Shown here: positions 16,577 to 25,182 of the stretch, one piece after another
How the letters are laid out: each line of letters starts with the position of its first letter
Numbering within the stretch: position 1 is the stretch's first letter
Assembly: GCA_902362805.1 (NCBI GenBank)
Contig: CABIXY010000001.1
Location: 186,001 to 250,000 of the forward strand
Source of the DNA: Eubacteriaceae bacterium
GTDB lineage: Bacteria > Bacillota > Clostridia > Peptostreptococcales > Anaerovoracaceae
Direction of reading: 5' to 3'
Length of the DNA stretch: 64,000 nucleotides
The notes under the pieces: generated by a model
What the model was told of the DNA's origin: nothing
The model's input: only the letters and a program-made list of their open reading frames with translations
Databases searched by the model: none
Made by a program: the position numbers and the translations under genes

Positions 16577-17758
16577 ATGGCAGTTACGGTAAAAGACTTG
16601 CTGGGCCTCCCAATCATGAAGAACTTTAAGGTGATTGCTGGCAGCAAAGGATTGACAAAAACCATCACTACTACGGAGATTTTGGACTTTGAGTTTATCC
16701 GAGAGGGCTATAGGGAAAGAATCTTTGAGGGCAACAGTCTGGTTCTGTCCAGTCTGCTGTTTGCCAAAGATCAACCGGAATTGATTTTTGAGGCCATCAA
16801 AAAATTAGTTTATCTCAATGTGCACGCTTTTGCGTATAAGCCGGTCTTTTTCAATGCGCTGCCGCAGGAAGCTTTGGACTATGCGGAAAAAATGAGCTTC
16901 CCTATCTTAGAATTCGGTGATGATGAATTCTTCGAGGAAATCATCTTCAGCATTCGCGGTCTGGTCGAAAAGGATCATGCTTTGGGATTTATTGAACCGC
17001 TGCTAAAAGAGATGGTGAACAGAGATTTCACGAAAGAAGAAGCGGAAGCCGCGAGAGATCAGATAAACCCTCTGCTGCGGCCTGTCGTTGTGGCGTTATG
17101 TGTGAAAGTAAAAGGAATGGACGAATCGCAGGTAATGCATGTGATTCGCCGCAGCAAACCAGATGAAAGGCTTGCCAGTAAGACTTTTGTAGGTAAGTTA
17201 AACGATCGATTTATCATCCTGCTTTCCAGTGATGAACTGAATACGGCCAGATATCAAGCTATTTTTGAGGATGTGATGGTAGCTTACGGTTTAGCGGGAA
17301 ACGAGTTTACCATTGGGATCGGTCATCCGAGAAATTTAGCAGAACGGTTCGAATTGAATATCCGCGAAGCCTACTGGGCGGAAAAAGTGGCAGAAATTGA
17401 AAATGAAGATGTTAAATATTATAAAGATTTGGGTATATACAAGCTAATCGTGACCCATATTAATTCTAAGAGAACAGAGGAATACATGCGGGACTATCTG
17501 GCGCCAATCTTTGACGAAGACGATAAAGATGCAGATTTGCTGCAGACTGCCATTGAATATGTTCTCGCAAAGGGAGACATGATAAAGGCTGCAGAACGGC
17601 TTTACTGCCATAAGAATACGATCAGATACCGCATTGGCAAGTTACAGGAGAAATTAGATCCTAATACCAATGAGAAGGAATTCTATCAAAATCTTGCTGC
17701 GGCAATCAAAGTATATTTATTATTGAATATGATAAGACAACAGGAGGAAGAGAAATGA
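16577..17758 (+). CDS. PucR family transcriptional regulator
   Basis: A 393-residue protein. The N-terminal PucR domain ([20 protein letters not shown] onward, residues 1-125) is followed by a GGDEF-like fold middle region and a C-terminal PucR-type helix-turn-helix ([20 protein letters not shown], about residues 340-360). PucR proteins usually control purine or amino-acid use. Here the stop overlaps the rubredoxin start (ATGA) and cysK lies 12 bp upstream, which suggests control of a redox or sulfur function. The ligand is unknown. Confidence 0.92.
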   Translation: MAVTVKDLLGLPIMKNFKVIAGSKGLTKTITTTEILDFEFIREGYRERIFEGNSLVLSSLLFAKDQPELIFEAIKKLVYLNVHAFAYKPVFFNALPQEALDYAEKMSFPILEFGDDEFFEEIIFSIRGLVEKDHALGFIEPLLKEMVNRDFTKEEAEAARDQINPLLRPVVVALCVKVKGMDESQVMHVIRRSKPDERLASKTFVGKLNDRFIILLSSDELNTARYQAIFEDVMVAYGLAGNEFTIGIGHPRNLAERFELNIREAYWAEKVAEIENEDVKYYKDLGIYKLIVTHINSKRTEEYMRDYLAPIFDEDDKDADLLQTAIEYVLAKGDMIKAAERLYCHKNTIRYRIGKLQEKLDPNTNEKEFYQNLAAAIKVYLLLNMIRQQEEEK

Positions 17759-17919
17759 AAGTATATGTATGTGGAGCGTGTGGTTATGAGTATGATCCAA
17801 AAGTCGGTGATCCAGACAATGGAATTGAACCGGGAACAGCATTTGAAGACCTTCCAGAGGATTGGGTATGCCCTCTCTGCGCACTTGGAAAAGACGTATT
17901 TGAAGAAAAAGCAGAGTAA
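17755..17919 (+). CDS. Rubredoxin
   Basis: A 54-residue rubredoxin beginning [15 protein letters not shown] and ending with VCPLC and a short acidic tail. The four iron ligands form two CX2C knuckles (Cys6, Cys9, Cys39, Cys42). It carries single electrons in the cytoplasm, typically to flavodiiron proteins, rubrerythrin or superoxide reductase. The start overlaps the PucR stop and follows AGGAGG. The next gene encodes a protein with its own rubredoxin domain. Confidence 0.96.
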   Translation: MKVYVCGACGYEYDPKVGDPDNGIEPGTAFEDLPEDWVCPLCALGKDVFEEKAE

Positions 17920-17931
17920 CGAGGTGTCTCT

Positions 17932-18534
17932 ATGAATGCAATGCATAAGTTCAGCTACGGACTCTTTGTTCTAACAGCAAGGGACGGAGAAAAGGACAAT
18001 GGCTGTATTATCAATACGGCAATTCAGGCTGCTGATAAGCCTAAACAGGTTTCTATCTGTGTGAACAAAGCCAACTACACCTGTGAAATGATAGAAAAGA
18101 CTGGCGCCTTTACCTTATCTTTTTTAACAGAGGAGGCTGACTTTGACTTGTTTAAGCATTTCGGCTTTCAATGCGGCAGGGATGCGGATAAGTTTCAGGA
18201 TTTTAAAGACGCCAAAAGAGGTGAAAACGGCATTTTATATCTGACAAAGGCCGTCAACGCTATGGTTTCTGTCAAGGTGGATCAGACGGTGGATCTGGGT
18301 TCCCACCTGATGTTTGTGGGGCAAGTCACTGAGGAGCAGGTCCTCTCTGACGTTCCATCGGTGACCTACCAATACTATTTTGACCATATCAAGCCGAAAC
18401 CGGAAGCAAATTCGAAAGTAAAGGGCTGGGTCTGCAAGATTTGCGGATACGTATACGAAGGTGAAGAACTGCCGCCAGACTTTATTTGTCCACTCTGTAA
18501 ACACGGTGCGGAAGACTTTGAACCCATAGGCTGA
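17932..18534 (+). CDS. Flavin reductase-rubredoxin fusion (Hrb type)
   Basis: A 200-residue fusion. Residues 1-150 are a flavin-reductase-like FMN-binding domain (YGLFVLTARDGEKDNGCIINT, substrate loop FGFQCGRDADKF). Residues 158-200 are a rubredoxin (WVCKICGYVYEGEELP, then CPLC). This is the layout of high-molecular-weight rubredoxin (Hrb), which passes NAD(P)H electrons to flavodiiron protein for oxygen or NO reduction in anaerobes. No flavodiiron gene is adjacent. Confidence 0.92.
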   Translation: MNAMHKFSYGLFVLTARDGEKDNGCIINTAIQAADKPKQVSICVNKANYTCEMIEKTGAFTLSFLTEEADFDLFKHFGFQCGRDADKFQDFKDAKRGENGILYLTKAVNAMVSVKVDQTVDLGSHLMFVGQVTEEQVLSDVPSVTYQYYFDHIKPKPEANSKVKGWVCKICGYVYEGEELPPDFICPLCKHGAEDFEPIG

Positions 18535-18554
18535 GAGCAGAGATCGTTTATTTA

Positions 18555-18587
18555 CGCGAACCTGGTATAGAAAAGGTTCGCGTTTTT
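18555..18587 (+). terminator. Intrinsic terminator
   Basis: CGCGAACC (18555-18562) and GGTTCGCG (18575-18582) followed by five T; ends the cysK-rubredoxin unit. Confidence 0.92.
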
Positions 18588-18727
18588 ATTGTCTTCAATA
18601 TATAGAAACGGTTTGCGATGAAAAAGCACGGTTTAAGAAATATTATTGTATTTGAAAAAAAAGATTGCTATACTGAAGAAAAGACTCTATATCATCAGTA
18701 TGAATTTTACCAGGAGCGTGACGCCAT

Positions 18728-19729
18728 ATGAACGAAGATATCATAAAATTAAAACAAGAAAATGAACGGTTGAGCCGCATGGCGGAAATTGACTGGCTGA
18801 CCGGATTATATAACCGGGGAACGAGTGAGCTAAAAATTAACCAGCTTTTAGAAAAGACGAGTATGGGCATTCTGTTTGTCATCGATGTCAATCATTTTAA
18901 ACAAGTCAATGACCGGTACGGGCATATTGCAGGGGATCATCTGCTGCAGGAGATTGCTCGTATTTTAGGATTCATGGTCCTGCGCAAGGATCTATTGGGG
19001 CGTATCGGCGGGGATGAGTTCGTCGTCTATATGCCTATCGAGAGGGATAAGCACTTTGCGGAAGACAGAAGCCGCCAGATTAAAGAACGGCTGGCTGATA
19101 TCCCGCTGGCTGATGCCAAGACAAAGCTTTCTGTTTCGATAGGATGGGCTGTTTTTCAAGAGGGAGACGACTATCAGACGCTATTTGATCGGGCAGATCA
19201 GAGGCTGCTGAAGGAAAAACGCGCGCGGGACAGAAAGAGCAGTGGAGATTTCAAGGCTGTAAACAACGGAATTGATATGGACATCAAACGGATACGGGCG
19301 GAACTTTCTGAACACGATTTAATTCAGGGCGCCTACTGTCAGGATTATGATACCTTTAAGAGCATCTATCGTTTTGTAGAGCGCCGGATGCAAAGAGTTC
19401 AAAGCAGCGCTTATATCATTCTCTTCACACTGACCGACGACGAGGGGGCTTTTCCATCTCTCCGTGAACGGGAATGCCAGATGATGATTCTAAGTGAAAA
19501 AATTCAGGACAACCTTCGTGCCACGGACGTTTATACACAGTACACCAGCGGACAATTTCTTGTCATGGTTTCCGATGTAACGGCGGATTTGGCGGAAATG
19601 ATTGCTAAGAGAATCCAAGGAGCGTTCTACAGAGACTTCGATGAGAAGAAAGAGCATATCTTGCTGCATCATTGCTATCCGCTCACTCCGGTGGAACCGA
19701 TTATGAGAATCAGAAATACTGAAATTTAA
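18728..19729 (+). CDS. Diguanylate cyclase with degenerate second GGDEF domain
   Basis: A 333-residue soluble protein. A short coiled segment (residues 1-20) leads into a GGDEF domain (about 20-165). The signature RIGGDEF (Gly94-Phe98) is intact, so it should make cyclic di-GMP. Residues 190-330 have the same strand/helix rhythm but TSGQFLVMVSD in place of GGDEF, and look like a catalytically dead copy. No sensor or membrane domain, so the input is unclear; the degenerate half may be the sensor or a regulatory site. Monocistronic. Confidence 0.88.
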   Translation: MNEDIIKLKQENERLSRMAEIDWLTGLYNRGTSELKINQLLEKTSMGILFVIDVNHFKQVNDRYGHIAGDHLLQEIARILGFMVLRKDLLGRIGGDEFVVYMPIERDKHFAEDRSRQIKERLADIPLADAKTKLSVSIGWAVFQEGDDYQTLFDRADQRLLKEKRARDRKSSGDFKAVNNGIDMDIKRIRAELSEHDLIQGAYCQDYDTFKSIYRFVERRMQRVQSSAYIILFTLTDDEGAFPSLRERECQMMILSEKIQDNLRATDVYTQYTSGQFLVMVSDVTADLAEMIAKRIQGAFYRDFDEKKEHILLHHCYPLTPVEPIMRIRNTEI

Positions 19730-19860
19730 TAAAATGCATGGATATGTATTCGCAGGCGCTTTAGGAACGTTATAGAATTGATGGAGATTTCTGATGAAAC
19801 CCTCTGATAGCTTTTTCTTTTTTGAGGATTTTGATAAAAAAATAACAGTTATTATGGAAA

Positions 19861-19895
19861 AAATAGGCTTTATAGAACAGATAAAGCCTATTTTT
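19861..19895 (+). terminator. Intrinsic terminator
   Basis: AAATAGGCTTTAT and ATAAAGCCTATTTTT form a perfect stem with T tract, about 130 bp after the GGDEF gene. Confidence 0.85.
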
Positions 19896-19985
19896 GTATA
19901 AAAAACAAAGAATTTTCCCAAAATTTATAAAATAATACAAAGACATAATTATTCGTTTTTGCTAAAATATAGTCATTATAGAGAA

Positions 19986-20122
19986 ATAAGAAACGTTTGG
20001 GAAATTGTTTCTACCCATAATAAAGTCCTAAAGATAAAATAAAATCCTACACTTAATTAATCCATTAAAAAATCCAAAAAACACACACACATACACAGAA
20101 AAGTTTCCCAAACGTCGCTTAT
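19986..20122. repeat. Widely spaced inverted repeat
   Basis: ATAAGAAACGTTTGGGAAA (19986-20004) is matched in reverse complement at 20104-20122 in 17 of 19 positions, with 99 AT-rich bases between. No open frame lies inside. It may be a pair of operator sites or the ends of a very small element. Confidence 0.65.
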
Positions 20123-20159
20123 TCTTTATTTTTTAAGCAGACTGAACACAATAAAATAT

Positions 20160-20197
20160 AGCGCAGAACATGAATGTCAATGTTTTGCGCTTTTTTT
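20160..20197 (+). terminator. Intrinsic terminator-like hairpin
   Basis: AGCGCAGAACAT (20160-20171) pairs with ATGTTTTGCGCT (20180-20191), then seven T. No plus-strand gene lies directly upstream, so it may end an unannotated transcript from the 19.9-20.1 kb stretch. Confidence 0.7.
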
Positions 20198-20224
20198 GTG
20201 CGATATGATTGATTGCTTGTTTTG

Positions 20225-20302
20225 TTAAAGCAAAGTATCATCTTTGCCTCCATCAAAGTAAATACTCTTTGATGCGATGGATACCGCAGAACCGATGGCG
20301 AT
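20225..20302 (-). pseudogene. Decayed C-terminal piece of a DUF2148 gene
   Basis: Minus-strand translation reads IAIGSAVSIA, then SKSIYFDGG and a stop at 20225-20227. The intact DUF2148 protein at 22694-23242 has IAIGSAVSVA, about 40 further residues, then KSIYFDRG and its stop. This fragment therefore keeps two blocks of the family tail with the middle deleted. The two related tails flank the dockerin gene. Confidence 0.7.
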
Positions 20303-20323
20303 ACATACAATGCGCGCTATCTT

Positions 20324-22672
20324 TCATTTGGCGATTCTGTTGGCTTTGTTAGACCAGGCAGAATAGTATTTTCTATTGTCTATGGTTTTGTAAGCTCTGA
20401 CTTTGTAGTAGTATCTGCGCCCTTTTTTTAGGGCTTTCGTATTTTTATATGATTTTGCACTTGCCCTTGCAGTGAAGAAAGGCTTTTTCCCATATCCGCT
20501 GTTTTTCTTTCTAGAGCGGAATATTTGATAGCCATCTGCTACCGACTTGTTACCCTTTACTGTCCATTTAACTTTAATATAGCCTTTGCCAGCGACTGAA
20601 GAGGCTGTAATCTTTAAATCAGCTACAGTTTTCACCGGCTTTGTGGTCAGAATGTATTTGGAACAGTGTGTAAGAGAAAAAGCGGCAAAGCCGTTTCGCA
20701 CCAGGATATCTTCCTGTGTCAGTTCCAGGGTGTCATCTTTTTCGTTATAATGATAGAGATACAGTTTCTGATTGTCTGCCAAATGCGTCTGCACCTTCAC
20801 CTCCGCAGTGCCAGGCAGTTTTCCCTTATGCGAGAAGTTTAGGAACAAGCTGTCTGCCTCTTTTTCTAACAGCCTTTCGATTGATGCGTCCCTGTCACTG
20901 GGTTTCATATGAAAGTTCATAACTGTATCCACATTTGTAATCTGCTTGCCGTGGAAAGCGAAGGAGTATAGTTCTTTGCCGCTCTCACAAATGGTGATAA
21001 TCAGCGTTTTATCCTTTCCTCTCAGTGTCTGGAAGATTTTGTTTTGACTTTTGGCGGATATTTGCGTGCCTTCCTCCATTTGGAAGGTTACTTCCTTTTT
21101 CCACCCGATTTCCAGTTCACTGATTACGTCACGGACATTGTTATAAACAGGATTAGACGGCAACGATGGTAAGGACGGTAAATCGGGATCGATTGGCAGT
21201 GGTGTGTCCTTCTTCAATGTGATTGACATTTTGCGCAGATCTTCGGCGCTGACCTCGGTCAGATTATGCGACAGATTGACAGCTTTTACTGAAATCGGAG
21301 ATAGCGTGATCCGATCGTTGCTTGCAGAGGTAGATACTGTAATTTTGCCCAGAGAGATGCTATTCGAGGGTAAAAATAGATTTTTGTCGTCGGAAAGAAA
21401 GATATCTAACCTTCCGGTGCTTTCATCATACACATATTCCGCGGTGGGATATGCCTCCTTGACTGCTTTGTCAAAAGTGAACACGGTGCTGGGGATAAAA
21501 CCTGCGGCAGAGGTCGTTTGCATAGTAATCTGAAGAGTGGCAGGCGCTACATTTATGAGTCTTGCTGGTGCAAGATACAGAGAAGCGTCCAGTGGGGAAC
21601 TTTCAGATCCCCAGTGAATAAAATCGGGGATAATCTGCGGTAAAGAAATTTCAGGTAGTGTTTCTGGTAAAGTGGTGAGTGGCGTTTTGGCGAGAAGCTG
21701 CTCTTGTGACCCTTCTATTTTGAAAAGCTCTGCAGTCACCGCTTGGAGGTGTTCCATCGTTTGCACAATTTCGGACTCAATGAAATAAATCCAGGTGCCC
21801 TGTGAACCGTCGCCAGGATTCAAGAGCAGTTTGCCATTGTCTATCGGCGTGTTCTCTTGATCGTAGAGTCTGATGATTTTTTCCTCGCCAGATGTCTCGT
21901 ATGACCCTGTAAAGATGAGTGAACCTTTAGGTATCATTGTCCTGTTATAACTCCAATCTTCTTTTAATAGTCCTATGCCATCTTCTGCAAAAGTGATACT
22001 TTCTTGTAAATCGATTGTGACTTCTTGCTTCGAGTTCGCAGATTGAATTGAAGCTCCAGCAATTACTGTCTTTGTAACCGCTCCCTCAGTCTGCGGCTTG
22101 CCATAACTGTAGGACATATACTGTAGATCCACCAGATTTGTAACACCATCACCGTTTAAATCATATGTGGCTTCCGTGGAACCGACAGCTAATGCATTGA
22201 GAAGCAGGGAGCGATCGTCCTGGTCCAGCACGTTGTCGCCGTTTAGATCGCCGTAGCCGTAGGTACCCTGAGAACTTGAAGGCTGAGTAATGGCAGTCAT
22301 CATGTCAGTCAGTTCAATTTTCTGGTTCATCTCCTGTATTTCAATTTCCTGGCGGTGGCAGAAGCCTCCTCCCTTAATTTCAAGATGATAGGTTCCCGTC
22401 GGTATATTTTCCATCTCGGAAAGAGCGATTTGCTTTTCTCCAGATAATGCAGTAAATTCTCCTGTCGCTACAGTAGTATTATTCTCTGTGGCCAATCTTG
22501 CAGTAACATTGTTATTTATCCGCGCATCAAAGTCGGCGATTGGCAAAGAGCATGTCATTTGGATAGATAGATTTCCTGTCTGCACAGGTTCTTCCAACTT
22601 TGCATAGACAGAAACTGTGATCAGCTGGACCACTAGGCAGATAACCAATATGTACGTTGAAATCTTTTTCAT
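20324..22672 (-). CDS. Secreted dockerin-containing protein with fibronectin III end
   Basis: A 782-residue exported protein. Residues 1-25 are a signal peptide ending near VYAK. Residues about 140-195 are a type I dockerin with two calcium loops (DLNGDNVLDQDDRSLL and DLNGDGVTNLVDLQ). Two cohesin-like or Ig-like beta regions follow (about 205-330 and 360-490), then a mixed region, and a C-terminal fibronectin type III domain (about 690-782, ending SAWSNKANRIAK). No catalytic domain is evident, so it is probably a structural or adaptor protein. No cellulosome genes are nearby. It starts 21 bp after a DUF2148 gene. Confidence 0.85.
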   Translation of the reverse strand: MKKISTYILVICLVVQLITVSVYAKLEEPVQTGNLSIQMTCSLPIADFDARINNNVTARLATENNTTVATGEFTALSGEKQIALSEMENIPTGTYHLEIKGGGFCHRQEIEIQEMNQKIELTDMMTAITQPSSSQGTYGYGDLNGDNVLDQDDRSLLLNALAVGSTEATYDLNGDGVTNLVDLQYMSYSYGKPQTEGAVTKTVIAGASIQSANSKQEVTIDLQESITFAEDGIGLLKEDWSYNRTMIPKGSLIFTGSYETSGEEKIIRLYDQENTPIDNGKLLLNPGDGSQGTWIYFIESEIVQTMEHLQAVTAELFKIEGSQEQLLAKTPLTTLPETLPEISLPQIIPDFIHWGSESSPLDASLYLAPARLINVAPATLQITMQTTSAAGFIPSTVFTFDKAVKEAYPTAEYVYDESTGRLDIFLSDDKNLFLPSNSISLGKITVSTSASNDRITLSPISVKAVNLSHNLTEVSAEDLRKMSITLKKDTPLPIDPDLPSLPSLPSNPVYNNVRDVISELEIGWKKEVTFQMEEGTQISAKSQNKIFQTLRGKDKTLIITICESGKELYSFAFHGKQITNVDTVMNFHMKPSDRDASIERLLEKEADSLFLNFSHKGKLPGTAEVKVQTHLADNQKLYLYHYNEKDDTLELTQEDILVRNGFAAFSLTHCSKYILTTKPVKTVADLKITASSVAGKGYIKVKWTVKGNKSVADGYQIFRSRKKNSGYGKKPFFTARASAKSYKNTKALKKGRRYYYKVRAYKTIDNRKYYSAWSNKANRIAK

Positions 22673-22693
22673 ACGATTCCTCTTTCGGTGTGT

Positions 22694-23242
22694 TTATTTG
22701 AGAACCGCACCGGGTCCCCGATCAAAATAGATACTCTTAGCGCCTGTATAAAGGGGAATTCCATAGCAGACTCTGACGTCCTGCGGAAAACATCCCATTC
22801 TGAGGGCACCTCTTCCGGCAGAGTACATGACTCTATTGTCAATCCTATGATCTGCGGCGACGGAAACAGCGGAACCAATTGCAATCCCCAAATCTGTGAT
22901 ATTGAATGCGCAGTTCGCACCTGCCTTCTTCATCTCCCCACAGTTCTTAAAGCCGCACATCCCGCAGTTATCCAGTCCGAAAGGTACAGATGTCACGCCG
23001 ATTAAGACGATACAATGGCTGTTTTCTACATTGACAGCGTCTCTTTCTATAAAGTCCTCTTTATATTCTTCTGCGGCTTCGTGCATCTTTTGAACGAGCA
23101 GATCCTTTTCTTCTCCCGTCAAAATAACAGTGATAACCTTATCTTTTCCGCTGCCCTTGGGCGCTGTTCTTGCGGCAGCAGCCATAAGGTCGGCAACGGA
23201 TAACGCCGCATCTCTTTCAGCAGCTTCCATCGTTTTTAGCAT
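22694..23242 (-). CDS. DUF2148 ferredoxin-domain protein
   Basis: A 182-residue member of COG4739. The cysteine-rich motif CGMCGFKNCGEM (about residues 95-106) resembles iron-sulfur ligands of the corrinoid/acetyl-CoA pathway gamma-subunit type, and more cysteines follow (ANCAF). Anaerobes carry this family widely, but its role is unknown. A GGAGGG site precedes the start. A decayed copy of its tail lies beyond the dockerin gene. Confidence 0.87.
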   Translation of the reverse strand: MLKTMEAAERDAALSVADLMAAAARTAPKGSGKDKVITVILTGEEKDLLVQKMHEAAEEYKEDFIERDAVNVENSHCIVLIGVTSVPFGLDNCGMCGFKNCGEMKKAGANCAFNITDLGIAIGSAVSVAADHRIDNRVMYSAGRGALRMGCFPQDVRVCYGIPLYTGAKSIYFDRGPGAVLK

Positions 23243-23305
23243 GATTAAACCCTCCTTATTATGTATGCAAATATTGTATCACATTGTAGGCGGCTGTGAA
23301 AGACG

Positions 23306-23340
23306 AAAAAGACTGCCCGCATCAGCGAGGCAGTCTTTTT
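23306..23340. terminator. Bidirectional terminator
   Basis: AAAAAGACTGCC (23306-23317) and GGCAGTCTTTTT (23329-23340) form a perfect 12-bp stem. On minus it ends the beta-helix/VOC/MFS operon. Confidence 0.92.
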
Positions 23341-23376
23341 CAATTTATTGAGTTTACGTATTGAAACCGAATGTTT

Positions 23377-24684
23377 TTATGCCGCTTTCTCGCCGTAGTC
23401 GCGGTCTGCAGCGTTGACATCCTTCATATTTAACATAGAAGCCGTTGCGACAATTCCCACTGCAATGACGACAAGCAGAATGATGTATCCAGTGTTAGCA
23501 TGACCGCTCTCGATGAAGCCTGCCATCATCTGACCGGCAAAGGCAGATGGAATCAGCTGGATGGCCATAATGATTCTGTTAGCCGACTGATACTCTCTGC
23601 GGCCGTAGCAGTAAGCTGTGATACATGGGTGCATCGTCGGGACACCACCTGTCATGCATGCTACGCCGAAGCCCCACATAACCATGAGAGGAACACTGCC
23701 GCCCTCAGGCTGGAGCATCAGACCAAGCACAGGCAGCAATTCACACAGGCCCAGGATGATAGACGTTTTGACGGACCCCAGTTTGTCATCCAGCCAGCCA
23801 AAGATGTAGGACATCGGAATACCGAGAATTGCGCCGACAGATAACCACTTTAACGCTGCGAACCATACATATGGACCGGATTCATCCATACCCAGACTCA
23901 TATAACGGGCAGCCATGGAACCCATGCAGGCATTGATGATGAAAGTAAATGCACCAAAGGCGATGATTAATTTCCAGCCCTTTACTGAGGACAGTACCTG
24001 ACCGACTGTCAACTGTACTTCTTCAATTTCTGTTTCGGATTTAGGCGGCCGATCTGCACCGTCAGGATAGAGACCAGCTTCCTCCGGTGTATCCCTCAGA
24101 CCGAACCAGGTGACTAAAGCCATAGCGATGATGACGACAGCGATACCGATGTAGAACGGTCTGTAGTCTCCGCCCAGGTTGTTCTGAATAAAAGTAGTCA
24201 TAACGGAAGTGCCGATGACAGAGAATAGCGGCGAACCCACAGTGATGATACCCATCACACGGCCTCTGTATCTGATGAACCAGTTAGCACAGAGCATGAA
24301 GCCGCCCATCTGGAAGATCATGCAGGTACATCTGACGACGAACATGGAGATGGCATATAGGGTATAATTTCCTTCACCGCCAAACGCTGTCAGGCCGCCC
24401 GCCATGGCGATACCTACGCAGCCTGCTGCGGATAGAATGAAGCAAGGCATTAAAGTCTTTCTGACGCCGAATTTGATGAAGAAGGTGCCGTAGATAAAGG
24501 TCAGCACAATGCAGGCAAAGTTCCCTGCTGTCAGGGGTGACATGGTCTTGTTGCTGTCCCATGCGCTGAACGTTTTAATGATGTTGATATGGTCGTTTTG
24601 CAGACCTGAGTACATGAACATGTACACGATACCGAGTATCATGAACAAAATCGCGTACTTCGAGAATTTTTTGTTCTGTAACAT
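23377..24684 (-). CDS. MFS transporter, OFA-like
   Basis: A 435-residue major facilitator with twelve predicted membrane helices. The layout (extended helix 1, central loop with GLRDTPEEAGLYPDG) resembles the oxalate/formate antiporter-like group. It probably imports or exchanges an organic anion. It is the last gene of a three-gene unit with a VOC protein and a cytoplasmic beta-helix protein, under a divergent LysR, so the substrate is likely the compound those proteins handle. The compound cannot be named. Confidence 0.9.
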   Translation of the reverse strand: MLQNKKFSKYAILFMILGIVYMFMYSGLQNDHINIIKTFSAWDSNKTMSPLTAGNFACIVLTFIYGTFFIKFGVRKTLMPCFILSAAGCVGIAMAGGLTAFGGEGNYTLYAISMFVVRCTCMIFQMGGFMLCANWFIRYRGRVMGIITVGSPLFSVIGTSVMTTFIQNNLGGDYRPFYIGIAVVIIAMALVTWFGLRDTPEEAGLYPDGADRPPKSETEIEEVQLTVGQVLSSVKGWKLIIAFGAFTFIINACMGSMAARYMSLGMDESGPYVWFAALKWLSVGAILGIPMSYIFGWLDDKLGSVKTSIILGLCELLPVLGLMLQPEGGSVPLMVMWGFGVACMTGGVPTMHPCITAYCYGRREYQSANRIIMAIQLIPSAFAGQMMAGFIESGHANTGYIILLVVIAVGIVATASMLNMKDVNAADRDYGEKAA

Positions 24685-24759
24685 TTTACTTTCTCCTCTC
24701 GAAAATAAGGTGATAATAGCAAATATTTATTATGGAAGCGCTTCTCAATAATGATAGGG

Positions 24760-25164
24760 TTAGTTGTTTTGGATCAGCTCGATGAGGACACCGGAGTTGT
24801 CACGAATAAACATGACATTGTTCCCTTCCATCATGACCTCATGAGCAATTTCTACGTGATTCTTTTGCAGACGATCTTTCATTTCTGCCATGTTGTCAAC
24901 CTCAAAGGCGACGTGCTTCGTACCCACAGTCTGGAGGTCATCGTTGGGCATTCTCCGTTCTGCCGGCAGAGGCTTGGGATGATCGTACTGGAATAATTCA
25001 ATCTGATAATTCCCGTTCTTAATAAAGCAGATTCTGGCATGAAGTGGCTCCACATAATCGTCGTCTACTAAGTCAAAATCCAGGTTTTCTTTATACCATA
25101 CCAGCGCTTCATCCATGTTGAGTACGCTGATCCCGGTATGTAATGCTCTTGTAATTACAGCCAT
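24760..25164 (-). CDS. VOC superfamily (glyoxalase I-like) protein
   Basis: A 134-residue protein made of two beta-alpha-beta-beta-beta modules. The four expected metal ligands sit at the usual places: His in LHTGISV, Glu in YQIELFQY, His in TKHVAFEV and Glu in GVLIELIQ. Members are glyoxalases, epimerases (such as methylmalonyl-CoA epimerase) or dioxygenases; in an anaerobe an isomerase or lyase is more likely. It lies 18 bp after the beta-helix gene. Confidence 0.88.
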   Translation of the reverse strand: MAVITRALHTGISVLNMDEALVWYKENLDFDLVDDDYVEPLHARICFIKNGNYQIELFQYDHPKPLPAERRMPNDDLQTVGTKHVAFEVDNMAEMKDRLQKNHVEIAHEVMMEGNNVMFIRDNSGVLIELIQNN

Positions 25165-25182
25165 TTCGTTCCCTCCCCGGCT

